Origin: Alistipes sp. CHKCI003
GTDB lineage: Bacteria; Bacteroidota; Bacteroidia; Bacteroidales; Rikenellaceae
DNA length: 59,707 nt
Direction: 5' to 3'
Assembly (NCBI RefSeq): GCF_900021155.1
Contig: NZ_FCNT01000061.1
Location: 1 to 59,707, forward strand
The notes beneath the pieces were generated by a model, which was not told the DNA's origin, ran no database searches, and saw only the letters and a program-made list of their open reading frames with translations. The position numbers were made by a program, and so were the translations under genes. Below are positions 40,535 through 50,793 of this stretch, in pieces. Each line of letters begins with the position of its first letter. Within the stretch, counting starts at the first letter, position 1.

Positions 40535-42241
40535 ATGAGACGATTGATAAGAGTAATCGCGCTGGGCGCGATGTGCGCAGCGGCCTTTCCGGCACAGGCG
40601 CAGTTGAAATTCGGTGGCTCGGTGCTGGATCACGACGTGATGATGAGCGGCGATTTCGCCGATATGTCGCGGACGCATCCTTTCGGGACGTCGCGGGCGA
40701 TGGCGCTCGGCGGAGCTTTCGCCTCGTTGGGGGGGGATATGACGGCGATGTTCGTCAATCCGGCCGGTCTGGGTATGTATCGCAGCAACGAAATCACGCT
40801 CACGCCGATGATGTCGTTCACCCATTCCGAAACGGCAGGCACGCTTCCGTACAAGGGCGATAACAAGAATCGTTTTTCGATGGCCGACGTCGGCATAGCC
40901 CTGAATGTCTATCAAAGTCCGTCGAAACCTCTTACGAGCCTTACGGTCGGATTCGGCCTCAACCGCGTCGCCGACTTCAACAAGCGTTACAGTTTCTCGT
41001 CGGAGTCGCGTTACGATCCGAATCGGCCGGACCGTCTGATGCCGACCATCGCCGATGTCTTCGGGCAGCAGCTCGGACAGAACGGCATCTTCCCCACGTC
41101 GGACGGCAGCCTCGGATACAACGGTGTGAATCCCTATTTCTGGCCGGCCGTACTCGGATACAACGCCTATATGATCAGTCCGTACACCGATGGCGAGGGC
41201 AACCCGCTCTGGGTGCCCGACTGCATCGGCAGCAACGCTTCGGTGCTCCATTCGAACGATGTCGTCAGCAGCGGTTCGATCAACGAGTTCGCCTTCTCCG
41301 TGGGGGCCAACTTCGGCAATATCGTCTACGTGGGCGCCACGCTCGGATTCCAGAGCGTGCACAGGGAGCAGAGCATCTATTATCAGGAGGAGTACGGCTA
41401 TTTCGATGCCGCGGGCAATCCTACGGCGGCGGTGAACAGTTCGGGCGAATACATCCGTTCGCAACTCGACTATGCGGGGCTCTATCAGAAGACGGTCCTC
41501 GACGGCAGCGGCGTGAATTTCAAGATCGGCGTGATCGTGCGTCCGACGCCGAGTCTGCGTTTGGGCGTCGCGTTCCACACGCCGACGTTCTATTCGCTCG
41601 ACCGCACCTACGAAGGCGATGTCGAATCGTCGCTCTACAACAACGAGACGAAGGAGACGAAGGTGAATGTCGACTGGACCCCCATCCTCAATGACGAAGG
41701 CGGCAACAGTTGGGACTTCGTGTCGCCGTCGCGCCTGATGTTCGGCGCTTCGTATACGTTCGGAACGTTCGCGCTCGTTACGGTGGACTACGAGCGCGAC
41801 TGGTACAACGGCATCCGCGTGAAGAACGTGCCGGTATCCGACCCCGCCTTTATGATCTACCCCGAGAGCTACAAGACGGAGTTCAAGTCCAACTTCCGCG
41901 GCACGAATACGGTGCGTGCCGGCGTGGAGGTGAAGCCGCTCCCGATCCTCGCGCTGCGGGCGGGCGGCGGTTATACGGACTCGATGTTCAAGGACGGTTC
42001 GCTCTACTTCAATGCCCCTTATACCACCGAAAGCTATTATTTCTCGGCGGGTGTGGGCGTCAGTCTTTCGCGTGCGGTAACGCTCGATGTCGCCTACCAG
42101 AACCTCACGGAGAAGCAGACGGCCTATCAGCTCTTCTTCAGCCTCGATCAGCAGACGGGCGAGATGAAGACCTTCAGCGGGCTTTACGATACGAAATATA
42201 CGCGCCATTTCGTCTCCATGACGCTCGGTTTTCGCTTCTGA
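40535..42241 (+). CDS. FadL/OmpP1-family outer-membrane transporter
   Basis: This 568-residue protein has a signal peptide (AFPAQAQ) and the OmpP1/FadL/TodX start. The phrases ARDVP-like [29 protein letters not shown] and [11 protein letters not shown] are partly visible landmarks. A long beta-barrel follows, ending in LGFRF. Such porins carry hydrophobic compounds, for example fatty acids, across the outer membrane. An in-frame run of eight G (40729-40736) codes for Leu-Gly-Gly near residue 66. ATG 40535 directly starts the signal peptide; longer starts are unlikely. Confidence 0.88.
   Translation: MRRLIRVIALGAMCAAAFPAQAQLKFGGSVLDHDVMMSGDFADMSRTHPFGTSRAMALGGAFASLGGDMTAMFVNPAGLGMYRSNEITLTPMMSFTHSETAGTLPYKGDNKNRFSMADVGIALNVYQSPSKPLTSLTVGFGLNRVADFNKRYSFSSESRYDPNRPDRLMPTIADVFGQQLGQNGIFPTSDGSLGYNGVNPYFWPAVLGYNAYMISPYTDGEGNPLWVPDCIGSNASVLHSNDVVSSGSINEFAFSVGANFGNIVYVGATLGFQSVHREQSIYYQEEYGYFDAAGNPTAAVNSSGEYIRSQLDYAGLYQKTVLDGSGVNFKIGVIVRPTPSLRLGVAFHTPTFYSLDRTYEGDVESSLYNNETKETKVNVDWTPILNDEGGNSWDFVSPSRLMFGASYTFGTFALVTVDYERDWYNGIRVKNVPVSDPAFMIYPESYKTEFKSNFRGTNTVRAGVEVKPLPILALRAGGGYTDSMFKDGSLYFNAPYTTESYYFSAGVGVSLSRAVTLDVAYQNLTEKQTAYQLFFSLDQQTGEMKTFSGLYDTKYTRHFVSMTLGFRF
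40729..40736. repeat. G8 homopolymer inside the FadL-like gene
   Basis: Eight consecutive G's in the 5' part of the coding region. The frame is open here; gain or loss of one G would truncate the protein. Confidence 0.7.
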
Positions 42242-42297
42242 TGCCGTTCGCGCGCAGGGTTCCCCGCATTCGGCTTGCCGACGCGGGGGCGGCGAGC

Positions 42298-42407
42298 GGG
42301 GCTGTCTAAGATTTGTTGGACAGCCCTTTTTTATTCGTACTGCTCATCGGGAACTTTTTCCGAATACGCATTCCCAGAGGGTTGAAAAAACTTGTTGGAC
42401 ACACCCC
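42298..42407 (+). repeat. MITE-like element, copy 2
   Basis: About 110 bp with the same terminal repeats and body as copies 1 and 3 (GTACTGC, GAACTTTTTCCGAATACGCA, GAGGGTTGAAAAAACTTGTT). Its right end runs into a C9 tract (42404-42412). It lies 56 bp after the FadL-like stop. Confidence 0.85.
42299..42332 (+). terminator. Terminator of the FadL-like gene (within MITE-like copy 2)
   Basis: GGGCTGTC pairs with GACAGCCC, followed by TTTTTT. Confidence 0.85.
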
Positions 42408-42453
42408 CCCCCAATTCCCCGGCGGCGGATTCTGAAATGTGGATTATATTTTA

Positions 42454-42461
42454 TAATTTTG
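42454..42461 (+). promoter_or_regulatory. -7 element of proS
   Basis: TAATTTTG matches TAnnTTTG exactly, 33 bp before the proS ATG. No good -33 box is seen. Confidence 0.6.
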
Positions 42462-42494
42462 CGCCCTGTACCAAGGATACTAAAGAAAAAGGAT

Positions 42495-43979
42495 ATGGCA
42501 AAGGAGCTGAAAGACTTGACCAAGTCGGATGAGAACTATTCGCAATGGTATAACGATCTGGTGGTGAAAGCGGGCCTCGCAGAGAATTCGGCCGTCCGCG
42601 GCTGCATGGTCATCAAACCCTACGGCTATGCGATCTGGGAGAAGATGCACGACGCGCTGGACCGGATGTTCAAGGAGACGGGGCACCAGAACGCCTACTT
42701 CCCGCTTTTCATCCCCAAATCCTTCTTTTCGAAGGAGGCCCACCATGTCGAAGGCTTCGCCAAGGAGTGCGCCGTGGTTACGCACTACCGACTGAAGAAC
42801 GATCCCGAAGGCAAGGGTGTCGTGGTCGATCCCGACGCCAGACTCGAAGAGGAGCTGATCGTGCGTCCCACGTCGGAGACGATCATCTGGAACACCTACA
42901 AGAATTGGATCCAGTCCTACCGCGACCTGCCTATTCTTTGCAACCAGTGGGCCAACGTCGTCCGTTGGGAGATGCGGACGCGCCTTTTCCTGCGCACGGC
43001 CGAGTTCCTCTGGCAGGAGGGCCACACGGCTCACGCCACGCGCGAGGAGGCTGTGGCCGAAGCCGAGAAGATGATCCACGTCTACCGGCGGTTCGCCGAG
43101 GAGTGGATGTCGCTGCCGGTCGTCGTGGGCCACAAATCGCCCAACGAACGTTTCGCCGGTGCGGAGGACACGCTTACGATCGAGGCCCTGATGCAGGACG
43201 GCAAGGCGCTCCAGAGCGGCACGTCGCACTTCCTCGGGCAGAATTTCGCCAAGGCGTTCGACGTGCAGTATGTCAACAGGGAGGGAAAACTCGAATATGT
43301 CTGGGCGACCTCGTGGGGTGTTTCGACCCGCCTGATGGGCGCCCTCATCATGGCTCACTCGGACAACAACGGCCTCGTGCTGCCGCCGAAGCTGGCGCCG
43401 ATCCACGTCGTGATGGTGCCCATCTACAAAGGTCCCGAACAACTGGCGGACATCGTCGGAAGGTTCGAAGCGCTGGCCGGGGAGCTGCGTGCGAAGGGGC
43501 TCGCGGTCAAGATCGACGACCGCGACAACGTTCGTTCGGGCTTCAAGTTCGCCGAATACGAACTCAAGGGTGTGCCCGTGCGTCTGGCGATGGGACCGCG
43601 CGATCTGGAAAACGGTACGGTCGAACTGTTCCGCCGCGATACGCTCGAAAAGGAGACGCTGCCGCTCGACGGACTGGCCGTGCGGATCGAACGGCTGATG
43701 ACCGAAATACAGGAGAACATCTACCGCAAGGCGCTCGCCTACCGCGATTCGATGATTACGCGGGTCGATACGTGGGAGGAATTCCGGCGCGTACTCGACG
43801 AGAAGGGCGGCTTCGTTTCGGCCCACTGGGACGGGACGGTCGAAACGGAGGTGGCCATCAAGGAGGCCACGAAGGCCACGATCCGCTGCATCCCGATCGA
43901 CGCCGTCGACGAGGAGGGCGTCTGCGTCTACTCGGGAAGGCCTTCGCACCGCCGCGTGCTCTTCGCCAGAAGCTATTGA
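42495..43979 (+). CDS. proS: Prolyl-tRNA synthetase, archaeal/eukaryote-type
   Basis: ProRS charges tRNA-Pro. This 494-residue enzyme is the short form without the editing insertion, as usual in Bacteroidetes. Class II motifs are visible: [19 protein letters not shown], the motif 2 region ([24 protein letters not shown] cut into its parts RWEMR and [10 protein letters not shown]), and [15 protein letters not shown]. The C-terminal anticodon-binding domain ([10 protein letters not shown] onward) is complete and the chain ends in Tyr, as in this family. ATG 42495 gives the standard [11 protein letters not shown] start. The stop overlaps the start of the decayed efflux gene by one base. Confidence 0.97.
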   Translation: MAKELKDLTKSDENYSQWYNDLVVKAGLAENSAVRGCMVIKPYGYAIWEKMHDALDRMFKETGHQNAYFPLFIPKSFFSKEAHHVEGFAKECAVVTHYRLKNDPEGKGVVVDPDARLEEELIVRPTSETIIWNTYKNWIQSYRDLPILCNQWANVVRWEMRTRLFLRTAEFLWQEGHTAHATREEAVAEAEKMIHVYRRFAEEWMSLPVVVGHKSPNERFAGAEDTLTIEALMQDGKALQSGTSHFLGQNFAKAFDVQYVNREGKLEYVWATSWGVSTRLMGALIMAHSDNNGLVLPPKLAPIHVVMVPIYKGPEQLADIVGRFEALAGELRAKGLAVKIDDRDNVRSGFKFAEYELKGVPVRLAMGPRDLENGTVELFRRDTLEKETLPLDGLAVRIERLMTEIQENIYRKALAYRDSMITRVDTWEEFRRVLDEKGGFVSAHWDGTVETEVAIKEATKATIRCIPIDAVDEEGVCVYSGRPSHRRVLFARSY

Positions 43980-44893
43980 TGCGGCAAGCGATGACGGGTG
44001 CGGCCGGACAGCGTAAACGGAAGATTTACCGCGTAACCCTCGTGGGGTTCGCGGTAAATCTCGTTTTGTCGGCTGCCAAGCTGGCGGCGGGCGTGCCGGG
44101 GGCGGCGGCGCCATGATCGCCGATGCCGTGCATTCGCTCTCGGACATCGCTACGGACGTGGCGGTCGTCGTCTTCGCGTGAATCTCGTCCAAGCCCAAGG
44201 ATGCGCCCACGATTACGGAGACGGCAAGTACGAAACGCTCGCTACGATCTTCATTGCGCTGGCGCCCGCCACTGTGGGTGCGGGGAGCCTCGTCCGCAGC
44301 ATCGAGGCCGTGCGGAATTCGTTGTACGGAATCGTCCTGCCGCACCCGGGCGCCGTGGCGCTCATCGCCGCGGCCGTCTCCGCCGCAGCTGGGAAGGCGC
44401 GCTACCGGTACACCGTGAAGGCCGGCCGTTCGCTCGCCGGCCCGAGGGACGTCGCAGATGCATGCCCCCCCCCTGCGATGCCTTTTCGTCGCTCGCTGCG
44501 CTCGCCGGCATCGGCTGCGCCTGCTTTTTCGGCGATAAACGGCGCATCGCCGCCCCTATTGCCGCCATGGGGGTCGCCGTTTTATCTTCAAGGTGGCCTT
44601 CGATCTGCTGCGCAGCGGGGTCGACGAATTGCTCGAACGCTCTCTTCCCGCCGAAACGGAGGCCGGGACCATGCAGATCGTGCAGGCCGATCCTGCGGAG
44701 TACGATCCGTACAACCTGTGCACGCGCCGCATCGGAAATGCGGTCGCTGTCGAAGTCCGCATCCGTGGGGCCGGGGCCGCTGCGATGACCGTCGAACGTT
44801 CGCACCGTCTGACGATCGACATCGGATGCCGGCTCCGGGAGCGTTTCGGCGAAGGCACCTTCGTCGCCGTGCATGTCGAACCGCTGATGCAGA
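43979..44893 (+). pseudogene. Decayed cation-diffusion-facilitator gene
   Basis: Pieces of a CDF metal-efflux protein appear in order but in different frames. They are the first helix (RKRKIYRVTLVGFAVNLVLS), then MIADAVHSLSDIATDVAVVVFA ending in a stop, then HDYGDGKYETLATIFIALA, and finally the cytoplasmic domain (VAFDLLRSGVDELLERSL ... HVEPLMQ). At least four frameshifts or stops interrupt it, and a C9 run (44465-44473) sits in a break. It once lay directly behind proS. It is clearly non-functional unless the assembly is badly wrong here. Confidence 0.85.
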
Positions 44894-45277
44894 GGGCCGC
44901 TCCGTTCGCACGGCGTCCGCCTCTTACCGGTTTCCGCAGCTCTTTTTTTCGCTTCGGCGTTCTTCGCAAGTATGTTTCCGGCGGCGGAATCTTTGCCGCC
45001 GCCCTCTCTTCGGCGCGGATGTTCGGTGCGCACGCCCCGTGAGACGGAACGGCCTTGCTCCGCACCCGTTTCCCCGTGCGGATGCCCGGATGGGAGGGCC
45101 AAATCCGGATGCGCCGCCGTGCATCCTCCCCCGACCGCTGCCGCCCGGTGCGCCCGTGTCGGGCGATTGCGGAACGCGCAGGAGCGTTTCTTGTATGTAT
45201 CCTTTGTCTCGTTCTTCCGAAGACCGCGACCGAAAAGGGGTGGAATCGGCTGCGGCAGGAGAGTTTTAACTGTTATT

Positions 45278-45296
45278 TTTTTCACATTGTGAAAAA
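45278..45296. promoter_or_regulatory. Palindromic operator candidate at the pckA promoter
   Basis: TTTTTCACA-T-TGTGAAAAA is a perfect 9-bp dyad around one base. It ends 7 bp before the -7 box, so a bound protein would cover the -33 region. The half-sites TCACA/TGTGA recall CRP/FNR-type sites, but in everted order. Confidence 0.6.
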
Positions 45297-45303
45297 TGTT
45301 TGC

Positions 45304-45311
45304 TACCTTTG
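45304..45311 (+). promoter_or_regulatory. -7 element of pckA
   Basis: TACCTTTG, an exact TAnnTTTG match, with a leader of about 80 nt to the ATG at 45395. Confidence 0.7.
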
Positions 45312-45394
45312 TGCCGTCGAAACCGCACCTTCGCTGTGCGGGGGCGACGGGTTGGGTTAAGGATTCGATGTTTAATTCATAATAAGACAACACT

Positions 45395-47002
45395 ATGGAC
45401 AAAATGGATTTGAAAAAGTACGGGATCACGGGCGTAACCGAGATCGTGTACAATCCCTCCTACGACGAGCTGTTCCGCGAAGAGACCAAGAAAGGGCTGC
45501 GCGGCTACGAGAAGGGCCAGCTGACCGACATGGGCGCCGTGAACGTGATGACGGGCGTCTACACGGGCCGTTCGCCCAAGGACAAGTTCTTCGTGATGGA
45601 CGAGACGACCAAAGATACGATCTGGTGGACTTCGGACGAATATAAGAACGACAACAAGCCCGTTACGAAAGCTGCGTGGAAAGAACTGAAAAAGATCGCC
45701 ACGAAGGAGCTTTCGGGCAAAAAACTCTATGTCGTGGACACCTTCTGCGGCGCCAACGAGAACACCCGTCTGAAGATCCGCTTCATCATGGAGGTCGCAT
45801 GGCAGGCCCACTTCGTGAAGAACATGTTCATCCGTCCGACGGATGCCGAGCTGGAGCAGTACGGCGAGCCCGATTTCGTGGTGCTCAACGCTTCGAAAGC
45901 CAAGGTGAAGGATTACAAGAAACTCGGTCTGAACTCCGAAACGGCCGTCGTCTTCAACCTCACCGAGAAGATGCAGGTCATCATCAATACGTGGTACGGC
46001 GGCGAGATGAAGAAGGGCATGTTCTCCTACATGAACTACCTGCTGCCGCTCAAGGGTATCGCTTCGATGCACTGCTCGGCCAATACGAACGAAAAGGGCG
46101 AAACGGCCATCTTCTTCGGCCTGTCCGGTACGGGCAAGACGACGCTCTCGACCGATCCGAAGCGCCAGCTCATCGGCGACGACGAGCACGGCTGGGACGA
46201 CGACGGCGTATTCAATTTCGAGGGCGGCTGCTACGCGAAGGTCATCAATCTCTCGAAGGAGAACGAACCCGACATCTGGAACGCCATCCGCCGCAACGCC
46301 CTGTTGGAGAACGTAACGGTGGACCGGAAGGGCAAGATCGACTTTACGGACAAGTCCGTAACGGAGAATACCCGCGTGTCGTATCCGATCTTCCACATCG
46401 ACAACATCGTGAAGCCCGTGTCGAAGGCTCCGGCCGCCAAGAAGGTGATCTTCCTCTCGGCCGATGCGTTCGGCGTGCTGCCCCCCGTTTCGATCCTGAC
46501 GCCCGAGCAGACGAAGTACTACTTCCTCTCCGGCTTCACCGCGAAGCTCGCCGGCACGGAGCGCGGCATCACGGAGCCCACGCCGACCTTCTCGGCCTGC
46601 TTCGGCGCCGCATTCCTCTCGCTGCACCCCACGAAGTACGGCGAGGAACTCGTGAAGCGCATGAAACAGTCGGGCGCTACGGCCTATCTCGTCAATACGG
46701 GCTGGAACGGCACGGGCAAGCGTATCTCGATCAAGGATACGCGCGGCATCATCGACGCCATCCTCGACGGTTCGATCGACAAGGCCAAGACCAAGACGCT
46801 GCCGATTTTCGACTTCAAGATTCCGACGGAGCTGCCCGGCGTGGATCCCAAGATCCTCGATCCCCGCGACACATACAAAGACGCGAAGGAGTGGGAGGTG
46901 AAGGCCGAGGATTTGGCCAATCGTTTCGTAAAGAACTTCACGAAGTTCACCGGCAACGCCGAGGGCAAGTCGCTCGTGGCTGCCGGACCGAAAGTGAAAT
47001 AG
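45395..47002 (+). CDS. pckA: Phosphoenolpyruvate carboxykinase (ATP)
   Basis: PckA interconverts oxaloacetate + ATP and PEP + CO2 + ADP. In gut Bacteroidales it mostly works towards oxaloacetate, feeding succinate formation. The 535-residue protein has [11 protein letters not shown], the P-loop [11 protein letters not shown] at about 243-253, the metal site region [21 protein letters not shown] and the adenine-binding ENTRVSYPI block. Length is normal. It is monocistronic, with its own promoter, an operator-like palindrome and a terminator in the MITE-like element that follows. Confidence 0.98.
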   Translation: MDKMDLKKYGITGVTEIVYNPSYDELFREETKKGLRGYEKGQLTDMGAVNVMTGVYTGRSPKDKFFVMDETTKDTIWWTSDEYKNDNKPVTKAAWKELKKIATKELSGKKLYVVDTFCGANENTRLKIRFIMEVAWQAHFVKNMFIRPTDAELEQYGEPDFVVLNASKAKVKDYKKLGLNSETAVVFNLTEKMQVIINTWYGGEMKKGMFSYMNYLLPLKGIASMHCSANTNEKGETAIFFGLSGTGKTTLSTDPKRQLIGDDEHGWDDDGVFNFEGGCYAKVINLSKENEPDIWNAIRRNALLENVTVDRKGKIDFTDKSVTENTRVSYPIFHIDNIVKPVSKAPAAKKVIFLSADAFGVLPPVSILTPEQTKYYFLSGFTAKLAGTERGITEPTPTFSACFGAAFLSLHPTKYGEELVKRMKQSGATAYLVNTGWNGTGKRISIKDTRGIIDAILDGSIDKAKTKTLPIFDFKIPTELPGVDPKILDPRDTYKDAKEWEVKAEDLANRFVKNFTKFTGNAEGKSLVAAGPKVK

Positions 47003-47028
47003 TTCCGCGCTGCGGCGCATCATCCGAA

Positions 47029-47135
47029 GGGGCTGTCTAACACGTGTTAGACAGCCTTTTTTATGCGTACTGCTATTCGAGAACTTTTCCGGATACGCAA
47101 TTCTCAGAGGGTTGAAAAAACTTGTTAAACGGTCT
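47029..47135 (+). repeat. MITE-like element, copy 3
   Basis: About 107 bp with a body almost identical to copy 2 (GAACTTTTCCGGATACGCAA, TCAGAGGGTTGAAAAAACTT). Its left arm is a perfect 26-bp palindrome (47031-47056) centred on CACGTG. It lies 26 bp after the pckA stop codon. Confidence 0.85.
47031..47062 (+). terminator. pckA terminator (within MITE-like copy 3)
   Basis: GGCTGTCTAACA pairs with TGTTAGACAGCC, followed by TTTTTT. Confidence 0.9.
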
Positions 47136-47510
47136 CTTGTGTTTAGGACGCGGCGGAGCCACGACGACTTCGATCCAGCTGCGACCCGACAGCGGCGCGG
47201 GTGCGTTCGTCGGACGATCGGGGAGCCGCTAAGGGGCGGAGCTGCCGCAGCGGCTCTCGGGCTCGGGTCCGGCTGAACCCGCAGTTCGCCGCCGGATGCC
47301 GGTGCCGCATCGGTTCAGGCCGGCATCTTTTCGGCCTTTCGCTTTCGTTGCGTGTTCTTTCCTGCTCTTCGGGCGTCCGTTCCTGTTGCGAGGTCGGTGC
47401 GGGGACCGCTTGCCGCGCCCGCCGATTTCCGGATGTACGCCCACCCTGCATCCAGTCCGTTTTGCGGCGCGGGGTTTGCAGGAACGGGACGATAAACGTA
47501 AAGCGATTTT
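47136..47510. other. Intergenic region before the pirin gene
   Basis: About 375 GC-rich bp. I see no gene, no exact TAnnTTTG box and no strong hairpin. Confidence 0.45.
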
Positions 47511-48224
47511 ATGGACAAGGTGATTCATCGCGCCGATACGCGCGGATATGCCGACCACGGCTGGCTCCGGACGTTTCATACGTTCAGTTTCGCGGGTTAT
47601 TACGACCCGCACAGAATTCATTTCGGCGCTCTTCGCGTGCTGAACGACGATACGGTGGCCGGAGGAAAGGGCTTCGGGACGCATCCCCACGACAACATGG
47701 AGATCGTCTCCATTCCGCTGTCGGGGACGCTCATGCATCGCGACAGCATGGGACACGCCGAGACGCTCTCCGTCGGCGAGATACAGGTGATGTCGGCCGG
47801 AATGGGTATTACGCACAGCGAGTACAATGCCGATCCCGCGGTGCCGGTGCAGTTTCTGCAAATCTGGATCATGACCGACAGGCGGAATCATACGCCCCGC
47901 TACGAGACCGTGCGTCTCGATCCGCCGGAGAAAAACAGGCTGCGTTTGATCGTCGCACCCGAAGGATTCGGCGACAGCGGACACACGGGATGGCTGCATC
48001 AGACGACATGGTTCTATACGGCCGACATCGAGGCGGGACGCGAGGTCGAATACGTGCTCAACGGACGCGGCAACGGCGTCTATCTCTTCGTGCTGGAGGG
48101 GCGTGTCGAGGTCGGGGATGCGACGCTCGGCCGCCGCGACGGAATGGGGATCTGGAATACGGAGAGGTTCGCCGTACGGGCTGCAGACGAGGCGCAGGTG
48201 CTCCTGATCGAAGTGCCGATGTGA
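47511..48224 (+). CDS. Pirin-family bicupin (YhaK-like)
   Basis: This 237-residue bicupin has the pirin metal-binding motif in the N-terminal cupin: HPHDNMEIVSIPLSGTLMHRDSMGH, then MSAGMGITHSEYN, whose His and Glu residues bind iron. Substrate and role of bacterial pirins vary; quercetinase activity and redox sensing are both known. The second cupin (YLFVLEGRVEVGDATLGRRDGMGI) lacks an obvious full metal site. It appears to be monocistronic. Confidence 0.92.
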   Translation: MDKVIHRADTRGYADHGWLRTFHTFSFAGYYDPHRIHFGALRVLNDDTVAGGKGFGTHPHDNMEIVSIPLSGTLMHRDSMGHAETLSVGEIQVMSAGMGITHSEYNADPAVPVQFLQIWIMTDRRNHTPRYETVRLDPPEKNRLRLIVAPEGFGDSGHTGWLHQTTWFYTADIEAGREVEYVLNGRGNGVYLFVLEGRVEVGDATLGRRDGMGIWNTERFAVRAADEAQVLLIEVPM

Positions 48225-48373
48225 TGCCGTCTTCGTGCGTGCCGACGGACGGCACTCGTTTCTACGCGAAACGTGCGTGCGAAGTTTGCCGTGGTGAAGG
48301 GGCGCACGAGAGGGCGCGGAATACGCCGTTTCCGAAAATGAATCGTTATATTTGCTCCGTCATGACTTAATGA

Positions 48374-48763
48374 ATGGAGCGTATGCGACTTTGGAGATGG
48401 AGCGGTGTGTTTCTCGCAGCCACGGGTTCGATTCACACCCTGTATGCCCTGATCGTTCAGGGGAAGATCTGGATCGCCGTTTTTCGGGACGGAGCGGTCG
48501 GTGCGATCGGCACGAATGCGGAGCGGAGTTATGCGTTGTGGTTTTTGGTATGCGGCATACTCGTCGTTCTGTGGGGCGCCACTCTGCATTGTTACATTCG
48601 GCAGACGCGAAGGCCGGCGCCGGCGTCGCTCGGCTGGGCTCTGTTGTCGGTGTCCGTTGCCGGATGTGTTTTCGAACCCTTGTCCGGCTTCTGGCTTTTT
48701 CTGCCTCAGGCCCTTCTGATGATCGCCGCCGGACGGAGAGCCGTTGTCCGGGAGGCGAAGTAG
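48374..48763 (+). CDS. Small four-helix membrane protein (DUF6463-like)
   Basis: This 129-residue protein has four hydrophobic helices (about 8-30, 52-72, 83-103 and 105-120). The first holds a HTLYAL motif and a conserved-looking region follows at FRDGAVGAIG. It resembles the DUF6463 family. Function is unknown. The start at 48374 is 150 bp after the pirin gene, so the two may or may not be cotranscribed. Confidence 0.7.
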   Translation: MERMRLWRWSGVFLAATGSIHTLYALIVQGKIWIAVFRDGAVGAIGTNAERSYALWFLVCGILVVLWGATLHCYIRQTRRPAPASLGWALLSVSVAGCVFEPLSGFWLFLPQALLMIAAGRRAVVREAK

Positions 48764-48913
48764 TTGTCGGGGGGCTGTGCGCGGCGCCGTCCGCTTCGGA
48801 CCGCGGTGCGGGGCCGCGAAACCGTCGGATACCGCAATCGCCGGTGTTGTATGGCGGTCGGCTGCGCCGCAGCCGACCCTTTCGGCACTCGTTCCGAAGA
48901 CTGCGGAACGGAA

Positions 48914-48960
48914 ACGACGCCCGTCCCTGCCGGACCCGTTTCGGCGGGGACGGGCGTCGT
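48914..48960 (-). terminator. prfC terminator hairpin
   Basis: A 14-bp perfect stem (ACGACGCCCGTCCC / GGGACGGGCGTCGT) lies 54 bp beyond the prfC stop. On the minus strand it is followed by TTTCC, a short T-tract. Confidence 0.65.
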
Positions 48961-49014
48961 CGAATCGGAGGCGTCGGACGGCTCGGCATCGTGCGCTCCG
49001 GGCGGGCGGCGGAT

Positions 49015-50598
49015 TCAGAACTCCGAGGTGAAGTGGAACCGGATCTTCTTGAAATTCTCCTGTGCCAGCGCCAGTCCGTAACTCGTGTCGGCGAGGAAGA
49101 CGTCGCGCCCGTGTTTGTCGACGGCCATGTTGGTGTGTTTACGACGCTTGAAGTCGGCCAGCTGTGCGGCGTCGTCGCTCTCGATCCAGCAGGCTTTGTA
49201 GATCGAGATCGGCTCCCAGCGGCAGGCGGCGTTGTACTCGTGTTCGAGCCGGTACTGGATCACCTCGAACTGGAGCGCGCCGACCGTGCCGATGATCTTT
49301 CGGCCGTTGAGCGAGCTGGTGAAGAGCTGGGCCACTCCTTCGTCCATCAGTTGATCGATGCCTTTGGCGAGCTGCTTGAATTTCAGCGGATCGGCATTTT
49401 CGATGTAGCGGAACTGTTCGGGCGCGAAGGAGGGGATGCCCGTGAACTTGAGCTTTTCGCCCTCGGTGAAGGTGTCGCCGATCTTGAAGTTGCCCGTGTC
49501 GTGCAGGCCCACGATGTCGCCCGGGTAGGCGAGGTCGATCACCGACTTCTTTTCGGCCATGAAGGCCGTGGGCGACGAGAATTTCATCTGCTTGCCGCTG
49601 CGGACGTGCAGGTAGTTTTTGTTGCGTTCGAACGTGCCGGAACAGATCTTCAGAAAGGCGATGCGGTCGCGGTGGTTGGGGTCCATGTTGGCGTGGATCT
49701 TGAAGACGAAGCCCGTCATCTTCGGCTCCGACGGCTCCACGGTGCGCGTCTCGGTCGGTGCCGGACGGGGCGAGGGGGCGATCCGGACGAAGCACTCCAG
49801 CAGCTCGCGCACGCCGAAGTTGTTGACTGCCGATCCGAAGAAGACCGGTGCCAGTTCGCCCCGCAGGTAGGCGTCGCGCTCGAACGGGTCGTAGACGCCC
49901 TCCACCAGCTCGACGTCCGAGCGCAGCTGTGCGGCGAATTGCTCCCCGATCTGCGCGTCGAGCGCATCGGAGGCCAGATCGGCGATCTCGGCCGTCGAGG
50001 CCGAGGCCGTGAGCTTCTCGTCGGAGGTGAAGAGCGAAAGGTTCTTTTCGTAGAGGTTGTAGACGCCTTTGAACGTCGGGCCGTTCGAGATCGGGAAGGC
50101 CAGCGGCCGCACGCGGATGCGCAGCTCGCGCTCGACTTCGTCCAACAGGTCGAACGGGTCTTTCGAGGGGCGGTCGAGCTTGTTGATGAAGACGATCACG
50201 GGCGTCGAACGCATCCGGCAGACCTCCATCAGCTTGCGTGTCTGCGACTCCACGCCCTTGGCACCGTCGATGACGATGATTACCGAGTCGACGGCCGTCA
50301 GCGTGCGGTAGGTGTCTTCGGCGAAATCTTCGTGGCCCGGGGTGTCGAGGATGTTGATTTTGTCGCCTTTGTATTCGAAGCCCATCACGGACGTGGCGAC
50401 CGAGATGCCGCGCTGGCGCTCGATCTCCATGAAGTCCGAGGTGGCTCCCTTCTTGATTTTGTTGCTTTTCACGGCTCCGGCGACATGGATGGCGCCGCCG
50501 AAGAGGAGCAGTTTCTCCGTGAGCGTGGTTTTGCCCGCATCGGGGTGGGCGATGACGGCGAACGTGCGCCGGCGTGCGATTTCTTCCTGTAAGGTCAT
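49015..50598 (-). CDS. prfC: Peptide chain release factor 3
   Basis: RF3 is a GTPase that recycles RF1/RF2 after translation termination. The 527-residue protein has the GTP-binding motifs: AHPDAGKTT at about 17-25, the switch region [21 protein letters not shown], and [12 protein letters not shown]3-specific C-terminal blocks include [18 protein letters not shown]. Length is normal for the family. It lies downstream of nadB on the same strand with a 195-bp gap. Confidence 0.97.
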   Translation of the reverse strand: MTLQEEIARRRTFAVIAHPDAGKTTLTEKLLLFGGAIHVAGAVKSNKIKKGATSDFMEIERQRGISVATSVMGFEYKGDKINILDTPGHEDFAEDTYRTLTAVDSVIIVIDGAKGVESQTRKLMEVCRMRSTPVIVFINKLDRPSKDPFDLLDEVERELRIRVRPLAFPISNGPTFKGVYNLYEKNLSLFTSDEKLTASASTAEIADLASDALDAQIGEQFAAQLRSDVELVEGVYDPFERDAYLRGELAPVFFGSAVNNFGVRELLECFVRIAPSPRPAPTETRTVEPSEPKMTGFVFKIHANMDPNHRDRIAFLKICSGTFERNKNYLHVRSGKQMKFSSPTAFMAEKKSVIDLAYPGDIVGLHDTGNFKIGDTFTEGEKLKFTGIPSFAPEQFRYIENADPLKFKQLAKGIDQLMDEGVAQLFTSSLNGRKIIGTVGALQFEVIQYRLEHEYNAACRWEPISIYKACWIESDDAAQLADFKRRKHTNMAVDKHGRDVFLADTSYGLALAQENFKKIRFHFTSEF

Positions 50599-50793
50599 TG
50601 AATCTGAATCTGTCGTGTCGTTTGTTTATGCGGTCGGCCGCGGGGCCGGCGCGATTCCGGAGGCGTGCGGGGCTCTGCGTCGTGCGGGGCAGGGGCAGTT
50701 GCCCGTGTGTCGCTCCGCAGGAGTATGCCGGCGGGCGTTTCTTCCGTATCTTCGGTCCGTGCCGGATCGGATCGTCCGCGGCGGTACCCTCCC

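Larger units (their letters stand above)
44894..45394. other. Intergenic region upstream of pckA
   Basis: About 500 bp without a supported gene. The right end carries the pckA operator-like palindrome and promoter; the left part is GC-rich debris after the decayed efflux gene. Confidence 0.5.

Noticed and set aside
44116..44200. Programmed frameshift or recoding in the CDF gene
   Set aside because: Several independent breaks and an in-frame stop occur in different places, which fits decay and not a single recoding site.
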